A stretch of 64,000 nt of DNA from Strongylocentrotus droebachiensis (GCA_035222895.1 JAVYIG010000593.1:310001-374000); one strand, 5' to 3'. Shown: positions 25,355-37,626, counted from the stretch's first letter. A program made the numbers and translations. The notes: generated by a model from the sequence alone, not told the origin.

Positions 25355-28300
25355 AATATAAAGACAGAGAGAGAAAAGAGAGCCTGACTGAAAGGGAGTC
25401 TGAATCCTGTCGATCGTCCATTCCCCAATCATATTTGGCATGCTTCATCATGCCCATGCAGTAGAGAAGGCCGTGGTCAAGTTGACTATGCCTGGAGGGT
25501 AATGGAGAGGGTTATAAGGGGGTGTCCATGTTACCCTCTTTGACCCACTTCACACCAGGGGTTACAAGAAAGAGGCCCTCTTAGAACACACAGACAGGTG
25601 AATGAATGAGGGCTCTCAATTACCCCTGCTAGCTACGTACTTCCACATTGGAGTATAGGATTTGGAACTCCAATACTGAAAAGTTTTGTTTAGCATTGTT
25701 TGAAAAAGGAAAATAATTTTCAAGAAAAAATGTACATGCATTTGTTATTGCGGTATTGACAATCATAGATTAATATATCATAATGAGACAAATATTTTCA
25801 AATAACTTCCTTGAGATTTTTACCACCACTGAAATGTTTTATGGCATAACCTGACAATAATCTTGAAATAAAAGTATGATAACAACTTTAACTGAGGCTC
25901 AATTCACCTTGCATTGGTACACCATTCTTATTTCCTTGATAATATTTTACAAACTGTTTAAAAACTCAAACAAATTACTAAAGAAAATTCTGCAATGGGC
26001 AGTACACGTCGCATTATAAACTAAATAGCTAGATGAATATCATATTAAAAAGAATTAAATATAAAATACTCCACCGTGACCAATCAATTCCACACCAATC
26101 AACTATTTCTAGTCAAGGTGGTTTGGTCTTTTGAGTATGTGCATAAAAACATAGCAGGAGCTACACTGTACTCTGCATGGATAATATGCCATGGGCATAT
26201 TGTGTTGTTTGTACCGGTCATTTTGTATAGGCCCAATTTTTTCATTATCCATGCACCATTCAATTCAATGTATACCTCTACCAATGTATCATAAATAGTG
26301 GACAATGCTCGCAAACACGCTTGCAATATTTGAATAATAGATATGCCTAATGGGTCGACCCCGGTGCGGGTATAAGTAAAATGATGGGTGGTGTGAGATC
26401 TCTCTCACAAATATTCCACGTTTGAAGGTCACTTTGCGAGTAGAGAGAAAAATGAAGCATTGGATGTGTCTCCTGTAAGATTACAAATTAAATGTTTTGC
26501 TGACCAATGTTGGTTGAATGTAGAGGTATCCTTCTGTATTCCTATCTTTATGCATACTATTCATGCATTAGAACAATGCATCATGATCATGTTTGAATCC
26601 CCTCAACTTAATCCAGTTTTGTTTATATAAATGAATAAAGAAAAGCAAGGGGAAAACTTAACTTGTAAGAGTTTTTGAATCATTTTGAGACAGATTTATA
26701 CACAACACTTTTAATTCCATTTGAACTTGTTAAAGGGATCGTTTAACAATGTTAAATCTGAGATACACGGCCCTACGTGTTATCAGTGTCTGTGATATGG
26801 TATAATATTGAAGCCCTAACAAAATCGCGCTTCAAAATGATCAAGAAGTGCCTCAAAAAATTAAAAATCTTTGAGTGACCGATTTTACCATACTCGTTTT
26901 CCCCAATAGACTGTAGTGTTATGAAAACCGTCAGGCGAACGGTTTTCAAAATGTGTAATTCCAATCATAAATATCTTGATAATCAGATAGGCGACCAGCT
27001 TGTAAAAGTCATGGGGTTCCTGACTGACCTAAAGGTTTATAATTGTCATTGCATCATGAGCTAAATCCAGAATTATATTTCAGAATCTGAGACAAAGTTA
27101 CCGGATCCCTTTAACCCTTATATTTAGTTGTTAATCACGGTGCCTTATTCAGGTTATTTAATTGAATATAAACATCATACCATGATATCATAGTTCACAT
27201 TTTATAGAGTAATTTTTTTATACAAAATATGGATTAAAATCATTTTTCGTGAAAGGGTAGGGTATAAAGTCAAAATATTGCACCTTCTTCCCCCTGAACA
27301 TTGACAGAAAAGACTGCAAGAATCTTCAGCATTGACTGAGGCAGGTGTATCGCAGCATGATATCAAAATTATCTTGAAGAGTGACAAAAGTTTTTATTTG
27401 TCCAGATTAATGAAATACAGATTTACAAATTTGGGTGATTTGAAATTTAAACATTTACAGGGTTGAGTAGTCATTTTCAGGTAATCAGTAGATTTTTCTC
27501 CACCTTTTCCCCCTTTATTTCTTCAGATGCATGAGATGGATAGCTTGAAATCTAAGATGTCTGAGCTTCATGAGATGGTACGGATGAGCATGGAGATGCA
27601 GTTAGATCTTCAGAGGGCCATCAGGCAAGAGGTTGCCGCTGCTCTACACCAGCAGAATGGTAAGTGTAGTCTTCCATCCTGGCTTTGAGTTGGTAGGAAG
27701 CCCTCAACCAAAAGCACCCTGAATAATATCATGTCACAAAGTCTGGGAAGTTGTTCCTATTTGGAATTTGATAAAGGGAAATAGACCTTGGGAGACTTTT
27801 TAATATTACTTGATCGTATAAGGATTTTTTAGACCCTTTATATATTTGGGGGAAGAGATTTGTTGAAAGTTGATATTCTTATCAAAGACTTAACTTGATT
27901 CCGAATGTTCGAGGATTGTATGTTAGGATGTGGAGGATCATTAGATTAAGGGTTTTTCAATTAGAAGATTTCGGATTCATAACCAATTCTTTGTAATACA
28001 TGTAGTACCCTTGGATAATGTCATTATCCTCAATTGCTTATGAGCACATGATTGACCTTCTAAGGAACCTCAGATGATATTAGCATTGATGACCAACATC
28101 CACTGATAAGCCCAAAGTGAAATAACCCAACTGAAAAACAGTCTTCTAACGTATCATCTGCATCATTCTTTAATCCTCTCAGGTACTACTGCTTCTCCTG
28201 CTGCTCCGCTCTCAGATCCAGCCTCCGAGGGTAACTGTATCATCTGCCTGGACAAGGAGGTGGACTCGGTCCTTTACCAGTGTGGTCACATGTGTGTGTG

Positions 28301-28403
28301 TATGACCTGTGGTCTGCGTCTCTCCACCATGGGGTCACACTGCCCTATGTGCAGGGCACCTATCAGAGATGTCATCAGGGCTTACCGCTGTCAACGCTCT
28401 TAG
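15791..28403 (+). CDS. RING-finger E3 ubiquitin ligase, seven coding exons, 554 aa
   Basis: Exons 15791-16092, 16781-17261, 19776-19963, 20741-20897, 21323-21505, 27527-27659 and 28183-28403 join with GT-AG borders and matching phases to one 1665-nt frame. The ATG is the first in frame, with a stop codon three codons upstream. The C-terminus is a C3HC4 RING (C500, C503, C515, H517, C521, C524, C535, C538) of the type found in Neuralized and in a large plant RING family, predicting transfer of ubiquitin from an E2 to a substrate. Before it lie a coiled coil rich in methionine (438-477), a Pro/Gln-rich segment (262-315) and three related motifs of about 30 residues (near 104-131, 164-194 and 349-376; pattern L..I/L...R.VS..L....FR..LE.MVR). 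The N-terminus is basic and Ser/Arg-rich. No NHR domain, membrane segment or signal peptide is seen, so a cytosolic or nuclear protein is likely. Substrate unknown. Confidence 0.88.
16093..16780 (+). other. RING gene intron 1
   Basis: Phase 2 intron with an (AG)n microsatellite at 16125-16168, a (GAT)n run at 16201-16221 and a foldback element at 16511-16658. Confidence 0.8.
16511..16658. mobile_element. MITE-like foldback in intron 1
   Basis: Inverted arms: the left begins GCCCATTGCATAAAACTTAC; the right, read on the other strand, begins GGGCCCGTTACACAAAACTT. Both contain GATGGTAA..TTGCCAT and TACCATGG blocks in mirror order. About 148 bp, non-coding, with a loop around 16580-16600. Confidence 0.7.
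16781..17261 (+). CDS. RING gene exon 2
   Basis: Encodes residues 101-261 and carries the first two of the three related motifs (around [17 protein letters not shown] and [19 protein letters not shown]), an Arg cluster ([10 protein letters not shown]) and a Ser-rich tail. Acceptor TTGCCTAG, donor CCG/GTAAGT. Confidence 0.87.
17554..17682. repeat. Nested inverted repeat (hairpin)
   Basis: Outer arms of 23 bp (starting ATATTGAATAAGGCAGACTA at 17554) and inner arms of 14 bp (GCCTTGCAAGCGAT / ATCGCTTGCAAGGC) are perfect. On the right the two arms are contiguous. On the left they are separated by about 37 nt that include a duplicated GCTTGGTTTCAC. On the minus strand the inner part reads CTGATGA, a short stem, then GAAAC. 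Confidence 0.85.
19070..19250. repeat. CT/CCTC-rich low-complexity tract
   Basis: Pyrimidine-rich (CCTCC)n and (CTCT)n sequence with a poly-C run near 19178. It gives Ser/Pro/Leu-rich chance reading frames in all three plus-strand frames. Confidence 0.9.
19776..19963 (+). CDS. RING gene exon 3 (proline-rich)
   Basis: Encodes residues 262-323: [20 protein letters not shown], then Gln-rich and a second run of prolines. It could bind SH3 or WW domains. Acceptor TTGATTCTACAG, donor ACAG/GTGAGG. The composition is low-complexity, but the phase links exons 2 and 4 exactly. Confidence 0.82.
19964..20740 (+). other. RING gene intron 3
   Basis: Phase 2 intron, AT-rich, with a G-rich patch at 20618-20658. 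Nothing else was seen. Confidence 0.75.
20741..20897 (+). CDS. RING gene exon 4
   Basis: Encodes residues 324-376, including the third copy of the helical motif ([20 protein letters not shown]..). Acceptor TTTCTTGCAG, donor AGG/GTAAGC. Strongly amphipathic and charged. Confidence 0.87.
20898..21322 (+). other. RING gene intron 4
   Basis: Phase 0 intron with a poly-C run near 21122-21136. No other feature was seen. Confidence 0.75.
21323..21505 (+). CDS. RING gene exon 5
   Basis: Encodes residues 377-437, from [20 protein letters not shown] to a Gly/Ala-rich end. Acceptor CATGTGCAG, donor TTC/GTAAGT. No known domain is recognised. Confidence 0.82.
22315..22472. repeat. (GA)n microsatellite in intron 5
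   Basis: Purine tract of GAGAGA with AAAG interruptions every 10-14 bp. It produces Arg/Glu chance frames on + and Ser/Leu frames on -. Confidence 0.93.
22571..22873. mobile_element. Foldback element in intron 5
   Basis: The termini GCCGTTTGGTTTA and TAGACCAAACGGC are inverted, and an inner pair (CCCAGTTTGTCTAAT / ATAGACCAAACTGGG, with CTACCATCCAT / ATGGATGGTAT) is also inverted. The motif GTAGAC-(C)AAAC recurs several times on the right side. About 303 bp and non-coding; a MITE-like element. Confidence 0.7.
25080..25390. repeat. GA-rich imperfect microsatellite
   Basis: Interspersed GAGAGA, ATAGAGAGA and TATATA runs. Low-complexity minus-strand frames rich in Ser and Leu are artefacts. Confidence 0.85.
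26734..27110. mobile_element. TTAA-flanked MITE-like element, copy 2
   Basis: TTAA at 26730-26733 and at 27111-27114 flank inverted ends (AGGGATC.. / ..GATCCCT); the TCTGAG and CTCAGA blocks just inside are also mirrored. TTAA duplications are typical of piggyBac-group transposons. The right 240 bp match 3786-4032 in the KChIP intron, so the family is repeated in this genome. Confidence 0.72.
27527..27659 (+). CDS. RING gene exon 6 (coiled coil)
   Basis: Encodes residues 438-481 ([20 protein letters not shown], then a helix ending in [12 protein letters not shown]). Hydrophobic residues at heptad spacing predict a coiled coil directly before the RING, probably for dimerisation. Acceptor TTTCTTCAG, donor AATG/GTAAGT. 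Confidence 0.87.
27660..28182 (+). other. RING gene intron 6
   Basis: Phase 1 intron. No repeat or gene was recognised. Confidence 0.75.
28183..28403 (+). CDS. RING gene exon 7 (C3HC4 RING and stop)
   Basis: Encodes residues 482-554 ending YRCQRS and TAG. The C-x2-C-x11-C-x-H-x3-C-x2-C-x10-C-x2-C pattern is complete, and the CGHMCVC and CPMCRAPI segments are characteristic. Base composition is GC-richer than the surrounding introns. Confidence 0.92.
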
Positions 28404-29400
28404 AGGTCTTCTACTACCATCCCATCCCTTCCCAGACCCTCTGTGCAGGGTCTCCTTGGAGCTGAATGCTGTCACCCGAAGAACTTCAACTACCAGACCA
28501 GACCCTACTAGACCTTCTGCTATTGATTCCCCCTGATTCCCTCATTTATGAATCGTTGTTGAGAACTAGAGAACCTCCACCAAGATCCCTTACAAAACCT
28601 CCTCCTGCAAACCATGGGATGTCATCAGAGTAATTGCTGTGACTTGAAGAACTTCTAAAACTAGATCTTACCATATCCTACCAAATCTTCCTCTGTTTAT
28701 CCCTTTGCATGACGTGCATTGGATCCTGCAAGGGATGCCAATGCCACCATTGTCAATGCACCCACAGAACTTTACCATCATACCTTATCAGAACCTTAAT
28801 GATAATAATAATAATAAGATTAATAATGATAACAGTGGAGTCTCCAAACGTCTGGTACATTGCCACTGTTGGCGCTCTTGACACTGTTGACTTTAACACA
28901 ACAAATATATATATATATCAAATGGAATTAGAATGGTTTTTAGGGTGCATTTTTAACCTGAAATATTTGAATATTAGCACTTTCATTGATATATTTCAGC
29001 CACATTAAAAAAAAAGAACTTGGCCAAATGCATTAGAATTATTAACATTTGGTTATATTTAAATACTTGTTTTCTGCTGCTTACTTTTAAAAAAATTGGT
29101 TGTTATTTTACGTTCTATTATCAACCAATCTCACTTAATTTTGTAATATGTTGACTTGTATTATAAAAAACCTCACATTTAATCAGAAGTGTTGTTATAT
29201 AAAAAGCTTTTATGACTTTAAAGTTTTTGCTAACTTATAATCAGTAACTTGTGTGTTGCTTATTCCATTGCAATTTTTGTAAAGTAAATACCTGCAATAT
29301 TACTTCTATGAAAAGAATTTGCACTTTGGGCATTCAAATATATACAAATTGTAAATAGGTAAAAATGTGAAAATAAATTTGATTACGAGACCAAAAGAAT
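28404..29400 (+). other. RING gene 3' UTR (approximate)
   Basis: AT-rich sequence after the stop, with an ATAATAATAATAA run near 28800-28817 and an AATAAA polyadenylation signal at 29372-29377. A further AATAAA lies near 29893, so alternative ends are possible. Confidence 0.5.
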
Positions 29401-32400
29401 GTCAGTTTAAATTGTATGTATATTCAATATTCTGTTTTATCAATGTATTCTGTGAGATAATTATATATTGTTTATGAAAATATGTAAAACAGATACAGAT
29501 ATTGTACATACATAATATAATGTGACATGATATATCAATATGTGTATAAAAATATATATGATATATATATAAATAGAAATATTTGTTTATGAGTGTAATT
29601 CTTTAAAAGTCTGAAATGTATGTGTATCCATAAGTGATTTACTTACTTCCCCAAAGTTTTGTTTGAAATCCTTGGAATTGTAGAGTTATGAAATATAGAT
29701 ATGCATTATATGCATGAGTAATAATAATTTTTAATCGATCATTAAAGAGGTTTGTATGATAGGTGTAAGTTTAGATAATATTAATGAATATTATAATATT
29801 ATAAACAGGTGACATTGTGAGGATGAAAATCCATCAATAATGGTATCAAATTGTAGCCATTGATTCTCAGATATATTTGAGAACAACATGTAAAATAAAT
29901 TAATGAGATTTATTTTAAACATCTATATAACGGCAGTTGGTTCATGCTTTATGAATATATATGTGTGTGTGTGTGTGTGTAAGCCAAAGCCTTGTATCTA
30001 ACTACTTAACAATTTCATGTTTTTCTACCAACATGTACACTAAACATGACCTTTACTAATCAAATAGCAATATTGATGCATTGGACCAAAGACACGCTTG
30101 ACACTTTCCTTTCACACTGTCATGAAAACCGTGTGTATCATGAATATAAAGAGGGCTTTATAGAAAGTGCCATTTCAAAGGGATTGTGGTATATTCATTT
30201 CTTTTCTTTCATGGTCTGACCAAGAGCTTCCTAATTGATTGATAAGCATGTAGAATGTGGAATAATCATGTTGTAATAGTGTAGGGGAGAAACGACTTGA
30301 ATAATTGATAGTTGTATTTTATTATTTGGACATCGTGATGAAATAAGACACTGAATGTTTTCATGGGAGTGTTGATGTTGACGATAGTTATGATTTTTTA
30401 TTGTTACCATGGGAACATATTGACAAGAGTGATGAATATGACAATGACGATAAGGAGCAGGGGCAGGAGGCAAACATAGTGATGGTGGCGATGGTGATGA
30501 TGACGGTGGTGATGATGATAAACTAAACTGCCTTAATGTCATAATGTCTCCTTTCCACCAAGTATATAATGATATTATACGAATAACAATTGATCAATAT
30601 ATCAATGGCTTCACCACGGCAATGACTTTGTTGTGCATTTTTGCTTGTTTATTTTTTATTTTTTATTCATTTTGTTTATCTCCATTTTAAAATATTGTTA
30701 TGTTTTCAGGTTTGGGGCTAAGAATTTTACAGCTTTATCTACGATAAAAGCTATAAATCTTAGCTCAAAGCACCCGACATTCTTTGTCTAATGTGATTTC
30801 TTTTTATTACCAATAGTGTCTTTCCCGCTGGATGGACACTTCCTCTTTCAAAATAATATTAATTTGTGTTGGTAAAACTACGGTCATTCGTGCTGCACTG
30901 GTACGGATTCATGTTTGTTTCACAACCTCTGTAAGTACAGTCCCAGGTACCGCAAAAGATGTCGGGGGAATTAGAGCAAGTTAATTGGGTTTGTTTTATT
31001 TCAATGTCTAAAAAAAACTCTCATGGACATTGGTCAATGGAAACAGAATAAAAGCATTCAAAGATTATGTTACGGATCATTTTGCGTCTATTGAAAGAGC
31101 TGTGAAGCACTGAGAAGAAAAAAGTTCAGTTTATTGCGCACTGACCCAAAGACAAGAATTGAATCAATTTTCCCTGACCATTCGTTTATGCAGGCGAGGT
31201 TAATGTCTATAGCACACACATCACATTTTGTTCGATTCATTTCAATTCATAGTCTGACCAATCATGACAATAAAGAGGCCATTTTGTTTACTTGAAATGG
31301 AATCGATTGACCTTCAATGCATCACGTTCACAGCATCATGATTGTGGGAAACTGGACTTTCAGCTAAAGAAAAACAAAAATGAAATGGTCATCATATTGG
31401 AACATTCTCACGTACACATTATCAGGGTCAATTAAGGTCATTATGAGAGGCTACTATAAGAGGTCAATGAAGTCTACATTCATTGCCCATGGGCATGAAC
31501 GCTAATGCAACCCATACATTATAGACCACGCCCACGTTGTGTATGTGCTGAGATGGAATGAGGCCAAGGCGGGAAAATGATAATTATTTTACAACAAAGG
31601 ATCGTACTTTTTTATGGTCTATCATTCTTCCACATTGATTATCTGAAAAATTGGGCGGGAATAATGGCCCCTTTGTACTTCCATCGGAACTCAGCTTTCC
31701 AAAACGTTCTAACATTTACACTAAACACTGTTTAAACAATAATGTTGTAATACTAAAATATTGTTTTACTGTTATCGCCTCATTCATTTTGATATCAATG
31801 ACTTTGTGCTTCTTTAAAGTAGATAACACTCAAATAACATTAAATGGAATACGTGCATAACGAACTCAAACAGATCTGTATGTTAAAAGTCTTCAAACTT
31901 ATTAAAGTAACTGTAATTGGTGTATTCAATTTCAATATAATATGCACTTGTTTCACATGAACAGTAATATCACTGAAGGCCTGAAGCTCAACTAACTGAC
32001 ATTAATTTTATTGTTTGTTCTGGGCCCCGTCTTACAAAGAGTTTATATTAATCGCAACTTATTTGCGATTAATAATCGCAACAATGTACATAAGAGATAG
32101 GAGCCTGCAAACTTGCATAATTATAATGCATACTCACATATATACGTACTTCCTTCAAGTTAAACAGTAGAGTTGCATTACAGTAAACTTACCCATCATT
32201 ATAATTATGCACAATATCTGTCACGTCTTTCTAATAGGAATCAGTACAGTGACGTTGTAACTACTTCCCCGGGTCCCCCACACATACACACACACACACA
32301 CACAAGTATGTCCAAACTCACGCGCACACTCACATACACACACCCACGCACAGCCGCTCTCGCCTCTCAGTTTTCCTATTCTCTTATAACTTTTATCAAT

Positions 32401-33250
32401 TCGACTTTGCTTTTTGTTGTTATTACTTCTTTTTAAATCAGATTGCGACCAAAACCATGTATATGGAATATACGATTGCCCGTCTTAAACGTGCAGATAA
32501 TACACTTTGTGAAAGTTACTTTCATGCGAATACAGCGTTAGATAATATGACCTGAAGGAAAATATGGTAAAAGCTTTTGAATATTTCTATAAAGTTCTCT
32601 TAACTCCTGAAACATTTCTTATTGTTCTTCATGTATTGATGGATATAATCAAATCCAGTCACGACAATTAGTAGCTTTCAAGTAGTTGCAATGTTTCATA
32701 ATGCTTTCTAATTGGCAAATTGAGTAGTTTTGACAAGTGAGAAACACGTAGATTAATATCATTATCAGACATTTCCATATTGTGTGATCAATAGGTTTTA
32801 TTATCCGCAAGTAGCTGCAAGCAGGAACATCATGGGAAGTACTTATGTGGTAAATGTTGGTCTCAAGTGGCTTCGTGTCATTTTACAAAGACCTCTTATT
32901 AATTATTCTTAATCATTATGCTAGATACTTCTGTGTTTCGGTTTCGGGTAATCATAAGAGCGAGAGAAAAATAAACTGGGCAAGATTTCCGCAGGTCATG
33001 GCTAGGTTAATTTTCCCTTTTTTCCCCACAAAGGACGGGAAACATTAGAACATGATTAAAGCCCGAGTATAGTTTTGTTGTTTATATATCGATATACGGT
33101 TACATTACGTTGTAGCTTCCTTGGTTTCTGTTTTTTTATGAATGATCAGCCTAAACTTTTTTTTTTTTTACTCATGCTTGTAGGTTAGATTTTAGTAATA
33201 TCTCTGGAAGGTAATTCAACTAATTTCTTTGCTCTTAGTTGGTTAACAGC
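29401..33250. other. Gene-poor AT-rich stretch
   Basis: Contains a (TG)n run at 29961-29980, a (GAT)-type run near 30475-30520 and a (CA)n run near 32280-32345. A possible MITE end (GGGCCCCGTCTTACAAAGAG, near 32023, followed by an ATTAATCGC hairpin) has no partner nearby. No exon or RNA gene is recognised. Confidence 0.45.
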
Positions 33251-33262
33251 AATACATGCTGT

Positions 33263-33312
33263 ACAAGTTATACACCCGCTTGATGGTAGCATCAAGCGGG
33301 TGTATAACTTGT
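33263..33312. repeat. Perfect 23-bp-stem hairpin
   Basis: The arms at 33263-33285 and 33290-33312 are exact reverse complements (left arm begins ACAAGTTATACACCCGCTTG), separated by GTAG. No longer inverted repeat flanks them. Confidence 0.95.
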
Positions 33313-33509
33313 TTCTTGATTTCTCCAGCTAGTATCATTTCTCATGGAATGATATTTGTTTCATTGATTGAAAAAGAAACTATATTAGCATGCAAATACT
33401 ACATTATCTTAGTAAAGTATCAAAATAGCTCCATCTTAAAAAGGAATTCATTTTCAGTATCAGAGCAATACGCATAATGTCACAAATTGATGACAAGATA
33501 TTCCTTTGC

Positions 33510-34489
33510 TTTATAATCTTATTTACTCTCTATAAATCACCTTTAGAAAGTGCAATTGATACCCATAACATTCATAAGATTTCGTTTGTGTGCAGACGAT
33601 ACCGCATTTAAAAGAAATTGTGATTTTGGCGATACTACAGAAATATCGAATTGTGTGCGATCGGCCAAAAAGTGGTCTCAAGTAGTAAAATCGTATGAAA
33701 CTCAACAGTATAAAAACTGAATTTATTCATGTTTCTTCGCGCCACAGATTGAGAAACCCAATGTTGACTGACAATGAACTGAATTTAGATTCCACTCTTG
33801 TTCATGCAACCAAAACATGTAGAAATCTAGGGGTCACTTTTGATGATACCTTCACGTTCGAAATTTTTGTTTGTCACTCAGCAGAATAGATAAAATTCGC
33901 TTCTTTTTTTATTTTTATTTTTTAAACAGGACTACAAATGAATGCTTTATTCATGCTTTTGTTATGTGCCATTTTGATTTTTGTAATAGTTTGTTTCTTG
34001 GTGAGTCTTCCGTCTTATCAAATTCAAAAATTATAAGTTATTTAAAACTCAGCAGCGCGACTCGTAACACGAACAAAGAAAAATTGATTGATATCCCCAT
34101 TCTTAAGAAATTTACATTTGCTACCTATCCAGTCCCATATCAAGTTTAAAGTACCTTTATCAACTTATCAATTTTTCCATCAGTTTGCTCCATCATATAT
34201 ATCATTGAATTGTTAATGCATTATAAATCAGAAAGGTTGCTGCGTTCGAGTAAAAAGTCTTTATTTTGTGTACCACAAACTGTGACAAAATCATTTGGGG
34301 GAAAGGTCATTTTCGTATGCAGCCACAATTTGTGTGCAATAACTTGCCGGAATACCTTAGAAATATAGAAACAAAGTTCAGAAGTAATTTGAAGACATAT
34401 CTATTTACCACTTTGAAAGATCTCACAATTATGAACCCAGTGCATCATTTCCACTCCTAAGTGTTATGCGCTATATACAAAAACGTTTA

Positions 34490-34525
<36 letters not shown>
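33510..34525 (+). mobile_element. 5'-truncated CR1/L2-like LINE, RT remnant
   Basis: A broken reverse-transcriptase reading frame can be followed in three frames. First comes a C-ADD-T catalytic motif near 33594-33608. Next is KTEFIHVSSRHRLRNPML.., with CRNLGVTFDDTFTFE near 33820-33865. Last is WNNLPEYLRN-like and FRSNLKTYLFTTLKD sequence near 34345-34425. It ends in a GCGCTATATAC..AAACG tail and (ATT)n at 34490-34523, the standard 3' end of this LINE type. Several frameshifts and stops show it is a dead copy. Confidence 0.8.
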
Positions 34526-37500
34526 ATAGAGTGTCATATCTATAAAACAAAGGAAACGAGCATTAAAGTCACGACATTTTGGTAATAATAATAAGCCAGT
34601 CGAACTTTGAAAAGAAGGATCAGCTGTCAATACTATTACAACAACAAAAAACAAAAAAGCCCAAGGAATGCAACGTAAGAAAGTGTCTCTTCGGCTAATA
34701 CATTGCCATGGTAACATGGTTATTAGTGACTAATTTAAAATGGGAAAAAAGAAGTAGGAAGATGGTTATAGGTGGACCAATAAACAAATCTTTTAATATA
34801 GCACTTTTCATTGGAAAAAAGAAAACTTGATCTATCGGGATTATAATGGTTGAAAGGAAATAAAGGGGGGAACAAGATCAATTTTTACAAAACACGTCAG
34901 TATTATATTATTATTGGCAGCAAATTCCGACAGGAAGGATGGAATATAAACATCATATCTTTATCGAAAATATATACAAAATATTGGTTAGATGATATGG
35001 TATATATTGTACATCACTTTATTCAATCTTTTCTCTTTTTGTGAAGTTTTTTGGATCTACGAATATATTTTTAACGTACATGGTTACAAATGCAGTTTTT
35101 ATCCAAATGTGAACGCGTAATCCTATTTATGGGCATGGTATCATGCTAAAATGAATCATCCTGACCAAGCATCGAGTCTCTGGAACACTTGCATGACATC
35201 CCAACCCGCGAAACAAAAATATATGTCTATGAAATATGGGGGTCCAGTTATAAATGATTTTTTTTTCTTCGTCGAATTGACCTGAGCGACCTTTGACCCC
35301 CAGACCGCCATTTTCTTTCAAGATCACTGGCTCATGTCAATGAATAACTGTTATAAAGAGAGTGGACATTCCTACTGACTGCCCTGACGATCTCTGTCGC
35401 CAGCACTAGCCTGACAAAGGCCTAATATATTATTCATTTCTTTACATATCTCTCTAAAGACAGGCCACCACATATTTCTACACAGTGCTTCAATAAAACT
35501 TGGAATGTATTGATAATCCTACAAAGTCGTGACGAGATTGTGTTTTGCTGCCATGACAACTGTTTCTATATAGAGCTGTTCAACGAAACAAACTTTCAGT
35601 GTATTGGCTACACAAACATAATCATGACAAAGTAACATTCCTTTTTTATGTGCATACCTCCACACACAAAAATATCTTTGCTAACGAAACAAAAAAGGGC
35701 CTCTATGCGAATCAATCCCTTGACTGGAAGACACATGGTAAGGTGTAACTCCTTTCTTATCTCAACATAACAGTTTCTTTTTGCACACTCTCTTTCGGAA
35801 AAGAAAGAAAATCACATAGAAATAATATTTTTCTATACACCCAGAGTTTCAGTAACAATAACATGAGATGTAAATTGTAATCGACCAATGCAAATTATTT
35901 TGACAAGAACATAGCTCAACTGGGAAATTTCGGCCTTGATATTGTAATAGTGCAATCATTAAAGGAGTATAGTGAAAATGCTGTAAATGCTTAGGTTTAT
36001 GATTGGATATCAAAAAGTAAAAAAGTCTTTGAACTAAAGACTAACAAATTGCAATACACGTTTACCCATAATCGAAAGATGACCCCCACTTCCATACCCG
36101 CACCCACACTAACGCCCACACTCGCACCCACACGCACATACACACCCACACGCACACACACACACACGCACACCCACACGCACACCCACACCCATGTATC
36201 GTAATTAGTAAAGTATTATCCCTTCTAAATCCATCTTAATCAACCTACTTACTCTCCCTTACCTTGGATCCTTCCCCCAAGAGTGCACCTTCTTGCCCCC
36301 TTTTCTTGCTCACCCACTCCGATTCCACAGACCCTTACTTCCTCTTATGTCAAACTTTGTAGACTCATTTTCCCGTGGTGGGTGGGAAAGAAGGTCATTA
36401 ATATTTGCCCCACTTTTTTTCTTTTGACTTTCTTTGATAATCTTGCCCAAGAAGCAGGCTAAGTTCTTGACCATATGTCTCTTTCCAAGGCTCTCGTGCT
36501 TTCTTAACCTTCCAACGTGTATAACCTAATTTGCACTTTGTCGGTATCAACTGGTAAACTTACACCCGATTCGAATCAATGTCTCGGTTTTCATCTGAGC
36601 TGGGAATGTTTGGAGAGGATGTTTATCTTCAAGAATGCTGAGGATAAACTGATCTGAGTCAAGTACAGTCGACACCGTGGTATCAGGAAAATAATAATAT
36701 TAAAGAAATGCCAATAAACATGGTAGAAAACATGAGTTTCCTTCAGTTTCATAACATTAATGATAATAATGATTAATCACTTACATATGATTTGATAATC
36801 GTTTTTTTAAATAAATAATATGATGATGATGACGACGACCACGCCGATGTTTGGAGGGATTGGTGAAGTTGACGATGATAAAGTAGTAGGTACAGTGGTA
36901 ATGAAACGATGCTGATGATGATGACGCTGATAACATTGCCGATGGAGAGAACCGCGATGTGCATATAGGTTAGTCCAATGTAATATTTACATATTTCCAG
37001 GATCGTTAGGACTTTACATAATTCACCGCTTTGACTTCTCAAATTTTTTCAAACACCTATTATTTATAATAATCCATCAATTAATTTACATTTATACGAG
37101 TTCAATTTGAAACCCAAATCCTTGCTATCGACTTGCAGCAACATATACAAGACATAGTCCCAATCTCAGATGAAATGATCAATTTAAAATTATGTAAAAT
37201 AAAACATTGCAAGACCTGGGACCGTATCCAGCGTAGGCCTGCATATGACATATGACCCCCCCCCCCCCCTCCTCACCTCCCCTGAAAGCCCAGAAAATTA
37301 AACAACTAAAACTTGGAGTTATGCACAGTAGGGCTGCCCATACACCACTACTTTTAGCCCCCATGTCACGTTCTCGATACACCACTACAGATTGAATCCA
37401 ATTCTGATAGATCTAACCCTGATGTGGATACCCGCCAATCCGCCATTAACCGAAAAGAATATGGTACTCGGGAGAGACGGGGTAGACTGTAGATTTTGAG

Positions 37501-37536
37501 CGCCACATGAGAATAACATGTAATATAGGCAGTTTC

Positions 37537-37586
<50 letters not shown>

Positions 37587-37590
37587 TCTC

Positions 37591-37626
<36 letters not shown>

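Larger units (their letters stand above)
21506..27526 (+). other. RING gene intron 5 (6.0 kb)
   Basis: Phase 0 and the longest intron of the gene. It holds a poly-G run at 21617-21629, local repeats of an AGCCCCCTC-containing segment near 22120, 22255 and 22497, a GA tract at 22315-22472, a foldback at 22571-22873, a GA-rich stretch at 25080-25390 and a TTAA-flanked element at 26734-27110. The remainder is non-coding. Confidence 0.75.
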
